The notes beneath the pieces were generated by a model, which was given only the letters and a program-made list of their open reading frames with translations, did no database searches and was not told the DNA's origin. A stretch of DNA of 64,000 nt from HXMU1420-13 sp034669965 (GTDB lineage: Bacteria; Bacteroidota; Rhodothermia; Balneolales; Balneolaceae): assembly GCA_034669965.1 (NCBI GenBank), contig JAXMOK010000017.1, positions 1 to 64,000 of the forward strand. Direction: 5' to 3'. How positions within the stretch are numbered: position 1 is the stretch's first letter; every line of letters begins with the position of its first letter. Below, piece by piece: positions 26,569-34,332 of the stretch. The position numbers were made by a program, and so were the translations under genes.

Positions 26569-27516
26569 TTGAGTACATTCGAAAAACTCGGTTTAACTCC
26601 GGGAAAAGCTATTTGTTACTCAGGATTCAGAGATGGGCAACATCCGGGAGGAGAGTTTCCATCGTACGAGGAAATAAAAGAAGACCTGCTGATTCTGAAG
26701 GATAAATGGAAGTATTTGCGATTGTATGATTCAAGCGTGCATGCTAAAATAGTGCTGGATGTTATTGATAAAGAAGGGCTCGATTTTAAAATTATGCTGG
26801 GAGCCGATATCGGTGCTGAAATCAGCAATCCTAATTGTCCTTGGGGTGGAGGAGTTTATGATGAAGATCAGCTCAAAAAGAATAAAAAGCTTAATAAAGC
26901 GAAAATTGATCGACTTATTGAATTAGGTAATAAGTATCCCGAAATCATTTTTTCTTTATCCATCGGTAACGAAACCTGTGTTGACTGGACCGATCATTTA
27001 GTTCCGGAAGAAAACGTTTTGGCTTACGCCCGAAAAGTGAAAGCTAATACAAATCAGCAGGTTACTTTCTGCGAAAATTATGTGCCTTGGCTGGATAAAC
27101 TTACCGAACTGGGAGAATTTCTGGATTTTATTTCCATACACACTTATCCGGTATGGGAATATAGAAGCATAAAAGAAGGACTCTCTTTCACCAAACAAAA
27201 CTACTACGCCGTTGCAGAGAAATATCCCGATATACCCGTTGTGATTACCGAAGCCGGTTGGGCAACCAAATCAAATGGGCAAGGGATTGATGTAACCAAT
27301 GTGAACGAGGGATTTCAGAAAAAATATTATTCTGAGCTCATGGAATGGACTGAGAAGGAAGGAATTTTGACCTTTTACTTCGAGGCGTTTGATGAAAACT
27401 GGAAGGGATCTCCCGACCCTTGGGAACCCGAAAAACATTGGGGGTTATATCGCGCAGATCGCACCCCAAAACTGGCCGTTAATCCTAATTATATCCGCCA
27501 AAAGTCAATGCATTAG
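26569..27516 (+). CDS. Cytoplasmic GH17 protein with TTG start
   Basis: The frame extends back into the preceding gene, but homology begins at STFEKLGLTPGKAICYSGFR, so I choose the TTG at 26569-26571, five bases after the upstream stop. This gives 315 residues with no signal peptide. Catalytic residues are Glu 135 in SIGNETCVDW and Glu 228 in TEAGWATK. It resembles the exported GH17 at 20481 (LRLYDSSVHAK, PWGGG, ISIHTYPVWEY) more than the preceding paralogue, so two GH17 subtypes coexist inside the cell. No good ATG fits the domain start. Confidence 0.82.
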   Translation: MSTFEKLGLTPGKAICYSGFRDGQHPGGEFPSYEEIKEDLLILKDKWKYLRLYDSSVHAKIVLDVIDKEGLDFKIMLGADIGAEISNPNCPWGGGVYDEDQLKKNKKLNKAKIDRLIELGNKYPEIIFSLSIGNETCVDWTDHLVPEENVLAYARKVKANTNQQVTFCENYVPWLDKLTELGEFLDFISIHTYPVWEYRSIKEGLSFTKQNYYAVAEKYPDIPVVITEAGWATKSNGQGIDVTNVNEGFQKKYYSELMEWTEKEGILTFYFEAFDENWKGSPDPWEPEKHWGLYRADRTPKLAVNPNYIRQKSMH

Positions 27517-27601
27517 TATTAGGTAATTGCTCAATTACAAATCAAGGAGAAATAACATTCTACAATTCGCTACAATTAAAAATCATTTTAAAAAATCTAC
27601 T

Positions 27602-28978
27602 ATGAAACCATATTTACTAACAATAGTGCTGTTAGCTTTATCAACATCGCTGATGGCACAAAACAGTCCGGTTAATTTCGAAGCCGATGGCAACGGAGCC
27701 GACTGGACCTGGGTTGTATTTGAAAACACAGATGATCCCGCGCTTGAGATTATTGATAACCCGGATGCAACAGACCCAAACACATCTGCAAAAGTTGCTA
27801 AATTTACTGCAAGAGTTGATGGCGCAACCTTCGCGGGCGTTACCACCGATGGCATTGGAACGTTTACTTTAGACGACAACAACAGTACCATAAAAATCAT
27901 GGTTTGGAAAACCACCATTTCCGATGTTGGAATAAAATTAGAAGCAGCTGGAGGCTGGTCGGAAGGTGAGATAAAAGTTGCTAACACAGTAACGAATCAA
28001 TGGGAAGAACTAACCTTCGATTTTTCGGATAGAAATAACCCACCAGAAAGTGAAGGTGGAGTGTTCGCTAAGCTTACTATTTTTCCAGATTTTACAGCAA
28101 GAAGTCAGGAAAATGTCATCTACTTCGATAACGTAACTTTTGGCGATCTTAGTAGTGGTGGATTTTCTCCAACAGTAGCTGCACCTACTCCAACTGTTGA
28201 CGAAACTAATGTAATATCGATGTTTAGTGATGTTTATACTGATGTAACTGTAGATACTTGGCAAACAGGCTGGTCAAATTCTGGATATGCGGATATTGAA
28301 GTTGAAGGAAATGCCACCAAAAAATACTCGAACCTAAACTTTGTGGGTATCGAAACAGTTGCAAGCCAAATTGATGCTAGTGGTATGACTCACGTTTACT
28401 TCGATATGTGGACTCCTGATGCAACAACCTTCCGTTTCAAAATTGTTGATTTCGGGCCTACGGGTGGATATAGTGGTGAAGGTGGAGATGGTCAAGGAGA
28501 TGATTCGGAACATGAATTAATCTGGGAAAACCCAACTCAAGGGGAATGGGTAAGTTATGATTTACCATTAGCAGATTTTACAAGCCTCACCAATACTACC
28601 AATTTAGCGCAATATATTTTTAGTGCAGAACCAGCAGGCGGAGCAACAGTATTTATAGATAACATGTTTTTCTACAATGCTGATGCTACAAGTAACGAGA
28701 TTACTGAAGTACCAAACGGTTTTAGTTTAGAGCAAAACTATCCAAACCCTTTTAACCCTTCAACAAATATCTCTTATTCGGTCCCTGTCTCAGGTATAGT
28801 AAGTTTAGATGTTTATAACTTGAAAGGGCAGAAAGTAGCTGGTTTGGTAAATGGAGTACAAAGTGCAGGTGCTCATACGGTAGCATTTGATGCTAGTAAT
28901 TTATCCTCTGGGATCTATGTTTATCGCTTAACCGCGGGTAGTTTAATAAGCGTGAAGAAAATGATGCTGATTAAGTAA
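27602..28978 (+). CDS. Glycan-binding protein with type IX secretion sorting domain
   Basis: The ATG at 27602 gives 458 residues beginning with a signal peptide (MKPYLLTIVLLALSTSLMA). Residues about 20-165 resemble the last module of the lipoprotein at 13548 (DNPDA, TNQWEELTFDF, VIYFDNVTFG). Residues about 190-360 resemble its duplicated modules (TPTVDETNVISMFSDVYTD, NLNFVGIE, VFIDNMFFY). Residues about 370-458 form a T9SS type A sorting domain: FSLEQNYPNPFNPSTNISY, GQKV, LSSGIYVYRL. No catalytic motif is present. It likely binds laminarin at the surface or in the medium. A strong terminator follows. Confidence 0.86.
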   Translation: MKPYLLTIVLLALSTSLMAQNSPVNFEADGNGADWTWVVFENTDDPALEIIDNPDATDPNTSAKVAKFTARVDGATFAGVTTDGIGTFTLDDNNSTIKIMVWKTTISDVGIKLEAAGGWSEGEIKVANTVTNQWEELTFDFSDRNNPPESEGGVFAKLTIFPDFTARSQENVIYFDNVTFGDLSSGGFSPTVAAPTPTVDETNVISMFSDVYTDVTVDTWQTGWSNSGYADIEVEGNATKKYSNLNFVGIETVASQIDASGMTHVYFDMWTPDATTFRFKIVDFGPTGGYSGEGGDGQGDDSEHELIWENPTQGEWVSYDLPLADFTSLTNTTNLAQYIFSAEPAGGATVFIDNMFFYNADATSNEITEVPNGFSLEQNYPNPFNPSTNISYSVPVSGIVSLDVYNLKGQKVAGLVNGVQSAGAHTVAFDASNLSSGIYVYRLTAGSLISVKKMMLIK

Positions 28979-29000
28979 TAAAGTCAGTTTTAATTTTTTT

Positions 29001-29031
29001 AAAGCCGGTCTGTTTCAGTCCGGCTTTTTTT
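29001..29031 (+). terminator. Rho-independent terminator of the glucan locus
   Basis: AAAGCCGG (29001-29008) pairs with CCGGCTTT (29020-29027), followed by further T residues. It closes the run of ten co-directional genes. Confidence 0.9.
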
Positions 29032-29085
29032 AGTATCTACCAAAGTTGGTTTTCGTATTAATATTATTAACAAATTTCTGACCTG

Positions 29086-29733
29086 ATGGGGTTATTAACT
29101 GCTGAATTGTTAGTTATTGCATTCTCTGCAATTTCCTTAATTATAGTACTGTTGGTTGCGTGGCAATTCAGAACGATTAAAAAAATTGTTTCGGGTTTTC
29201 GTCACGGTCATTCAAAACGTGAATCGCTTGCGGAAGAGGCATTTTTAGAATTAAGAGAGACAAAATCAGATAATGTACTTAAGCGAGAGTTTGACGATAT
29301 ACAGGCCGATTTAAAAAACAAAACGCTAGAACTCGCTAAATTAGCTCGAGAAAATGAAGCCAAAACTGAGGTGCTCAATTCTATAAAGAATGATGTAGTT
29401 CATATTAAAAATAGTCCAACAAGTATTCCTCGGGTTACTAAAGATATTCTCAATAAAATCAATACAGTAACCACGCACAATGAGTATACATTCGGTATTC
29501 AAATTGATGAACTGAATAAAAGATTTTATGCTAATTTAAAGGAAGACTTTCCTGAGCTTACAACCAACGATTTACGATTGTGTGCCTACATTAAAATTGG
29601 GATGTCGGCTAAGGAAATAGCAAAGTTATTGCACATAAAACCATCGAGTGTGTATATCAGTAGGTCAAGACTTCGAAAAAAACTCGGACTCCTTCCCACC
29701 GATGATCTTCATGGATTTCTCGCATTAAAATAA
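29086..29733 (+). CDS. Membrane-anchored LuxR-type transcription regulator
   Basis: The 215-residue protein has one N-terminal membrane helix (about residues 5-26), a charged helical, probably coiled-coil segment (about 55-115), and a C-terminal LuxR/GerE-like helix-turn-helix (TTNDLRLCAYIKIGMSAKEI then AKLLHIKPSSVYISRSRLRK). This tail closely resembles the DNA-binding ends of Bacteroidota regulators that carry periplasmic sensor domains, but no sensor domain is present. It sits 50 bases after the glucan-locus terminator and convergent with the amylase gene, so it may regulate either. Signal and target are unknown. Confidence 0.75.
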   Translation: MGLLTAELLVIAFSAISLIIVLLVAWQFRTIKKIVSGFRHGHSKRESLAEEAFLELRETKSDNVLKREFDDIQADLKNKTLELAKLARENEAKTEVLNSIKNDVVHIKNSPTSIPRVTKDILNKINTVTTHNEYTFGIQIDELNKRFYANLKEDFPELTTNDLRLCAYIKIGMSAKEIAKLLHIKPSSVYISRSRLRKKLGLLPTDDLHGFLALK

Positions 29734-29742
29734 AGCTGGTTC

Positions 29743-31659
29743 TTACTTCGATGAAAGCACAGCCGCTGATCTTGGTGCTAACTCAATCGACAATCTTTCG
29801 CTGTTTTGTTCGAAGGTCGTTTCGTAAAGAAGTGCTTCGTACATAGAATTAAATCGGGTTGGGACTTCAACTTCAATAGATTGATTGCTAGTGTTGAAAA
29901 CCGTTATTATTTCATGCTTATCATCATACCTGGAATATGCTAGTGACTCTTTTAGATCGTCAATTACTAGATACTCAAGTTCACCATTTGCCAACACGGG
30001 ATTACTTTTTCGCATGTGGATTATCGATCGCATAAAGTTGAACCAATCCTCATCGAAACGAACTTCGTTGTGAGGCCGATCAAATCCAAGAGGATGGGTA
30101 GTTTCGGTTTCAAAATCGTAATCTTTCCAAATCAATGGTTTTCTGGTTGATGGATCATTTGCTCCCCACATCCCCATTTCATCTCCATTCCAAATTTGAG
30201 GCGAACCAATGTAGGTGTATTGTTGGGTGAGAATCAGCTTCATGGTTTGATAAGTCTCTGCATCCGGTTTGTCGACCTTATACTCAGGATTATCATCCGG
30301 TTTTGGCTGATACATGTATTTGTTCTTGTTGTAGATCGAAGTGCCAAATCTGGGAGTATCATGGCTGGCCGTCATATTCATCATCGCGTAATTATTCACT
30401 TTTCTGATGTTCGACTGAAAGGATTTCAGACTATCAACATATTCGTGTACCGAGATTTTATTGGGCGATTGATTAAAGAAATGCCGGGTAGCGCGATACC
30501 AGCGATAATTCATCGGAGCATCGAACACATCCCCACGCAACATTTGTTCAGGGTCGAGTAAATCATCCGGATATTGTTGCCACCAAAGTTCACCTAACAG
30601 ATAGGCATCGGGATTAATCCCACGAACAAATTTGCGATAATCGCGCCAGAAAGTAAGTCCAACTTCTGCGGCTACATCCAAACGGAAACCATCAATACCA
30701 TCGCTCGGATCGCCATCTCCATTAGGATCTAACCAACGTCGGGTTACATCAAAAATATGTTGTTTGGCTTGTTCAGCGTAGATGTCGGCATCAAAAATAT
30801 GGATGCCATCGCTATGATCAACTCTAAAAGTCTCCCGGAATTCAGGCAACGTGTATACGCCAACCCAACCTCGATATGCAAATTCGTTTTCCTCTGTGTC
30901 TGGATCGTCAAACTCATCCACAAAATACCAATCGGCGTACTCGCTTTCGGCTTGGTTTTGCAGGATGTCTTTCCATGCCCAAAATTCTATCCCGGTATGA
31001 TTCCAGCTATAATCTAAAATCAATTTCATATCCCGTATATGGAGTTCTTCAATCACTTTAAGAAACATTTTGTCGGCACTTGTCCAGACCCAGGATTTTG
31101 GATCAGTCGGGTTTTCACTCTCGATCATTGCCTTATCCCCAATAGGGTCGGGACCAAAATTCCGATCTATGTGATGCCAGTTTCGGGCATCGAATTTATG
31201 AAGAGAGGGCGCATCGTTTAATGGATTGAAATAAATTGCGGTAACCCCGAGCGAATCCAAATAATCGATTTTATCTAACACTCCTTGGAGATCGCCGCCA
31301 TACCGTCTAAGCTGAGCTTTTTGACCGAAATACGTGAGTTCATTTCCAAAAAAATCGGTTATATCATCCAGCTCATCCCAATAGGGATCTGGAGCGTACC
31401 AATCGTGAGTCCATGCAGTAGTTTGCCAACTGTCAGGAACGGTACCGGGATAAGAACCATTGATATCGGTTGGAGTTGGATCGTTAGTGGGATCCCCATT
31501 GCGAAATCGTTCAACAAAAATCTGATACCAAATAGCTTCCTTACTCCATTCCGGTGGTTCATCGAATGCTGTTGAAGTTTGCACCTTCGATTGATTTGTA
31601 TCCGAACAGGCAAATAAAGTGATCGAGAAAAGACAAAAAAGAAAGAAGTACTTGTGCAT
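29743..31659 (-). CDS. GH13 alpha-amylase lipoprotein (SusG-like)
   Basis: The 638-residue protein has a lipoprotein signal (ITLFACSD) and a GH13 barrel. The four conserved regions are visible: LILDYSWNHTG, GFRLDVAAE with nucleophile Asp 328, LLGELWW with acid/base Glu 357, and TASHDTPR with Asp 434. The start EWSKEAIWYQIFVERFRNGD is typical of neopullulanase/SusG-type enzymes. It would act on starch or alpha-glucans at the cell surface. It is transcribed alone, opposite to its neighbours, separate from the beta-glucan genes. Confidence 0.93.
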   Translation of the reverse strand: MHKYFFLFCLFSITLFACSDTNQSKVQTSTAFDEPPEWSKEAIWYQIFVERFRNGDPTNDPTPTDINGSYPGTVPDSWQTTAWTHDWYAPDPYWDELDDITDFFGNELTYFGQKAQLRRYGGDLQGVLDKIDYLDSLGVTAIYFNPLNDAPSLHKFDARNWHHIDRNFGPDPIGDKAMIESENPTDPKSWVWTSADKMFLKVIEELHIRDMKLILDYSWNHTGIEFWAWKDILQNQAESEYADWYFVDEFDDPDTEENEFAYRGWVGVYTLPEFRETFRVDHSDGIHIFDADIYAEQAKQHIFDVTRRWLDPNGDGDPSDGIDGFRLDVAAEVGLTFWRDYRKFVRGINPDAYLLGELWWQQYPDDLLDPEQMLRGDVFDAPMNYRWYRATRHFFNQSPNKISVHEYVDSLKSFQSNIRKVNNYAMMNMTASHDTPRFGTSIYNKNKYMYQPKPDDNPEYKVDKPDAETYQTMKLILTQQYTYIGSPQIWNGDEMGMWGANDPSTRKPLIWKDYDFETETTHPLGFDRPHNEVRFDEDWFNFMRSIIHMRKSNPVLANGELEYLVIDDLKESLAYSRYDDKHEIITVFNTSNQSIEVEVPTRFNSMYEALLYETTFEQNSERLSIELAPRSAAVLSSK

Positions 31660-31720
31660 GAGTGAGGATAATTATTGAGAAAAGAGAGTATCAAGAATTG
31701 CGGAGAAATGCACTATTTAG

Positions 31721-31753
31721 CACCTCTCCCTAACCCTCTCTTTAAGGAGAGGG
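31721..31753 (-). repeat. REP-like palindrome, copy 1
   Basis: The unit reads CACCTCTCCCTAACCCTCTC then TTTAAGGAGAGGG. It is the inverse orientation of copies 2 and 4, and forms a pair with copy 2 in the amylase-DUF559 gap (31660-32089), which holds no other gene. Confidence 0.75.
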
Positions 31754-31914
31754 AATAATTTATGAGTAAATATTGAAGTCTCAGTCGTAATAAAAATTGG
31801 TTAATAAAATCATAAGACGCTCAACTAACATTGAATGAATTTATTTAGAATTTACCTATAGCTTTATTCTTTGAATTTAAGTTCAGAAAATTAGTTAAAT
31901 ATTGATAATTATAG

Positions 31915-32002
31915 CCCTCTCCTTGAGGAGAGGGTTGGGTGAGGTGATAAATGATACTGACGAGCTAGCCAACAATCGAATATCAAAACCTTTAATTTCT
32001 AG
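31915..32002 (+). repeat. 88-base direct repeat, left copy (includes REP-like palindrome copy 2)
   Basis: CCCTCTCCTTGAGGAGAGGG is a perfect palindromic hairpin, followed by TTGGGTGAGGTG and a tail with CTGACGAGC and CCAACAATC. The whole 88 bases recur at 32571-32658 beyond the DUF559 gene with about a dozen differences. Confidence 0.8.
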
Positions 32003-32089
32003 ATTGAAAACAAACTTATGGTGGGTGTGGTGGCGATATTTACAAGAATTCATTTTATTGAGGTTCGGATGTTATAGGGGAAAGAAAAA

Positions 32090-32476
32090 GTGAAGTTCAA
32101 AAATAAATTACACGCCGGGGCTCATTCACAAGTATTTGAAAATGCTAAACAATTACGTTTAAGTCAGACTAATGCTGAAGATGTATTGTGGCAGTATTTA
32201 AGAGCAAGAAGATTTGAGAATCTAAAATTCAGGCGTCAACACCCATTACATTCTTATGTAGCAGATTTCTACTGTCATGAGAAGAGATTAATTATCGAAA
32301 TTGATGGTGGATACCATAATAACATTGAGCAAAAAAGAAGGGATGACTCACGTACTTCCGAACTTGAAAAACTGGGTTTGCAAGTTGTTCGATTTACAAA
32401 TGCTAAAGTGATTGATAATATTGATGGTTGTTTATCTGAGCTACGTGAAATTATCAAAAATGACACCTCACCCTAG
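32090..32476 (+). CDS. DUF559 endonuclease-like protein embedded in REP-like repeats
   Basis: The GTG at 32090 opens a 128-residue protein of the DUF559 family, related to very-short-patch-repair (PD-(D/E)XK) nucleases. Family marks are AEDVLWQYLRARRFENLKFR, VADFYCHEKRLIIEIDGGYH and LEKLGLQVVRFTNAKV; Asp, Glu and Asp of ADFYC...EIDGG are the likely active-site acids. The last codons and the stop (TSP-stop) are supplied by REP-like repeat copy 3. A near-identical 88-base repeat flanks the gene on both sides. DUF559 genes in other genomes are often beside such GGAGAGGG repeats, which suggests a nuclease linked to the repeat's spread; that link is not proven. Confidence 0.82.
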   Translation: MKFKNKLHAGAHSQVFENAKQLRLSQTNAEDVLWQYLRARRFENLKFRRQHPLHSYVADFYCHEKRLIIEIDGGYHNNIEQKRRDDSRTSELEKLGLQVVRFTNAKVIDNIDGCLSELREIIKNDTSP

Positions 32477-32497
32477 GCCTCTCCTGAAGGAGAGGGG
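32464..32497 (-). repeat. REP-like palindrome, copy 3, overlapping the DUF559 stop codon
   Basis: CACCTCACCCTAG then GCCTCTCCTGAAGGAGAGG. The TAG inside CCCTAG is the stop codon of the DUF559 gene, so gene and repeat are physically joined. Confidence 0.8.
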
Positions 32498-32570
32498 ACC
32501 TATTTCAATCAGTTCAACACTCATTCAAATTTATTTATCCAAGGATTTTAAGTTTTCATAATCAAAAAAG

Positions 32571-32658
32571 CCCTCTCCTTGAGGAGAGGGTTGGGTGAGG
32601 TGAACAATGACACTGACGAGCTTGCCAACAATCAAAAATCAAAACCATTGATTTCTAG
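32571..32658 (+). repeat. 88-base direct repeat, right copy (includes REP-like palindrome copy 4)
   Basis: It matches 31915-32002 in the hairpin, in TTGGGTGAGGTG and in the tail to TTTCTAG. A further half-unit, TTGGGTGAGGTG, lies at about 32674-32686. Confidence 0.8.
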
Positions 32659-32713
32659 TTAAAATAAGCTTGGCTTGGGTGAGGTGTAAAAAGATCTGGA
32701 TCCAAATTTCTTC

Positions 32714-32878
32714 CATTCACGATCCCAGACTGTTGTGAAGCGAAGTGATCTCTGTAGCAAAATTGATTGTAGATTCTAGATCCTGAGATAGCTTCGTCGC
32801 AAGCTCCTCGCAAATGGATTAATTAAGTTACATCCGTGTTTTAGTGCTTTTGTGTCGAGTCTTAATTCAACACTTAAC
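32714..32878. repeat. Second palindromic repeat family, copy A
   Basis: The arms AGCGAAGTGATCTC and GAGATAGCTTCGTCGCAAGC lead to CTCCTCGCAAATG, a common bacterial intergenic repeat type (in reverse, CATTTGCGAGGAGCTTGCGA). A tail with GTTTTAGTGCTTTTGTGTCG is shared with copy B. It occupies part of the 792-base gap 32477-33268, which holds no gene I can support. Confidence 0.78.
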
Positions 32879-32887
32879 GTGAAGCTT

Positions 32888-33040
32888 CATTCACGAGTGT
32901 AGCGAAGTGATCTCTAGAATAAGTTTGATGGTAGATTCTAGATCCTGAGATTGCTTCGTCGCAAGCTCCTCGCAAATGGATTAATTAATATGCTACCGTG
33001 TTTTAGTGCTTTTGTGTCGAGTCTTAATTCAACACTTAAC
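32888..33040. repeat. Second palindromic repeat family, copy B
   Basis: It repeats copy A almost base for base from CATTCACGAG through AGATTCTAGATCCTGAGATT, CTCCTCGCAAATGG and the shared tail to AACACTTAAC. Confidence 0.8.
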
Positions 33041-33069
33041 ACTTAGCATTTAAAATTACCCACTATAAC

Positions 33070-33160
33070 CATTCACGAGCGGAGCGAAGTGATCTCAGTA
33101 TTTTTAATCCGGGTTGAGCCAAGAAACTGAGATTACTTCGTCGTAAGCTCCTCGCAAATG
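33070..33160. repeat. Second palindromic repeat family, copy C
   Basis: It keeps the arms (CATTCACGAGCGGAGCGAAG, then GAGATTACTTCGTCGTAAGC and CTCCTCGCAAATG) but has an unrelated centre and lacks the tail of copies A and B. Confidence 0.75.
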
Positions 33161-33223
33161 TTAGGTAAAGTGAAATAACATCTCTTAACGCATTATTGCA
33201 TAATAATTGACCTTAAACAGCCT

Positions 33224-33231
33224 TATATTTG
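33224..33231 (+). promoter_or_regulatory. Candidate -7 box for the DUF3078 gene
   Basis: TATATTTG fits the Bacteroidota -7 consensus TAnnTTTG and lies 37 bases before the ATG at 33269. I found no well-spaced -33 TTG. Confidence 0.35.
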
Positions 33232-33268
33232 CTGATCTCTAAAAGGGCAATTTCTACAGACTTATTAC

Positions 33269-34255
33269 ATGACATCAAATAGAGGGCTTTGCACTCCTGC
33301 TATTCGACTCACATCATTATTTTTTCTATTCGTTTCATTTCTTTTGGCATTAAGTGATAGGGTAGAAGCTTATCAGGCAACTACACCGGGAGAAGCTGAA
33401 GTGCGTGAAATTCTGGAAGAACAAGCAGATAAGTTTGAGAAAATTACACCTACAGTTGTAAAAAATGATAGCTCGGCTGAAGAGGAAAAACCCAATCCCT
33501 GGACTAGATCGTGGAATTTGAATATAAACGGAAATCAGGCCAGTTATCGAAATTGGAGCCAGGGTGGAGTGAACACGGTTGCAACTACCGCTTCAACTTT
33601 GGCGCGATTTAAATACTCAGGCGATTCATTTTCAAACACCATTCGCTTTAACTTGCAGTACGGACAAACCTGGTTGGACGGCGAAGGTTCGAAAAAAACC
33701 GCCGATTTGATCAATTTTCGGTACAAACTCGATTATTTCCTGGGCTCATATCAGCTTAGTACCTTTACCGAGATTGATTTCAGAACTCAATTTGTGGAAG
33801 GCTACGATGACGATAATGAAAATATCGTATCAGATTTTATGTCTCCCGGCTACTTAACCGAATCCATTGGTTTATCCTATCAACCCGATGAGTTTTTCTC
33901 GGTGCAAACCGGTTTAGGTTTAAAACAGACCTTTGTGCAAGTAGATTCGCTTGGCCAGCATTATGGATTAGCCGAAGGCAAAAACATGCGATCGGAGGGT
34001 GGTTTCACCATCTCCATACATCTGGATAAAGCCTTTGCTGAAACATTTAACTATACCACAGAGCTCAGCACCTTTACCAATTTATTGCTCCCCGTTCGCC
34101 GTACCGATATTATATTCAGAAACTCCTTATCCGGTAAGCTAAATAGTTTCCTATCTACAATATTGCAATTCGAATTGATGTACGACGACGATGTAACCAA
34201 GAAATTACAAATGCGCCAATCAATTGCAGTCGGCTTGATTATTAAACTGTTGTAG
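33269..34255 (+). CDS. DUF3078 family outer-membrane-associated protein
   Basis: The 328-residue protein has an N-terminal hydrophobic signal (LTSLFFLFVSFLLALS) and a mature part of short beta-strands. WNLNINGNQASYRNWSQGGV, DNLLNFRYKLDY-like strands and MRSEGGFTISI match the DUF3078 family of Bacteroidota. The repeated strand pattern and terminal IAVGLIIKLL suggest an outer-membrane barrel or periplasmic beta protein. Function of the family is unknown. It stands alone after a repeat-rich gap and is 77 bases before the VCBS lipoprotein gene. Confidence 0.78.
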   Translation: MTSNRGLCTPAIRLTSLFFLFVSFLLALSDRVEAYQATTPGEAEVREILEEQADKFEKITPTVVKNDSSAEEEKPNPWTRSWNLNINGNQASYRNWSQGGVNTVATTASTLARFKYSGDSFSNTIRFNLQYGQTWLDGEGSKKTADLINFRYKLDYFLGSYQLSTFTEIDFRTQFVEGYDDDNENIVSDFMSPGYLTESIGLSYQPDEFFSVQTGLGLKQTFVQVDSLGQHYGLAEGKNMRSEGGFTISIHLDKAFAETFNYTTELSTFTNLLLPVRRTDIIFRNSLSGKLNSFLSTILQFELMYDDDVTKKLQMRQSIAVGLIIKLL

Positions 34256-34332
34256 AGTCGCTTCTTTTTGTCATGTCAATTCCTATTTTCTAGGAAATCT
34301 AAACGCAAGCAATTACTCACAATCACTCATCT

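Noticed and set aside
27527..27601. Upstream start for the T9SS-sorted protein
   Set aside because: The added 25 residues precede a complete signal peptide that starts at ATG 27602.
31721..32602. Conventional insertion sequence carrying DUF559
   Set aside because: There are no terminal inverted repeats with a target duplication around a transposase; the flanking repeat is direct and of REP type.
32714..33160. CRISPR array
   Set aside because: Three repeat copies of 90-165 bases with internal dyads and unequal centres do not have CRISPR repeat/spacer sizes, and no cas gene is near.
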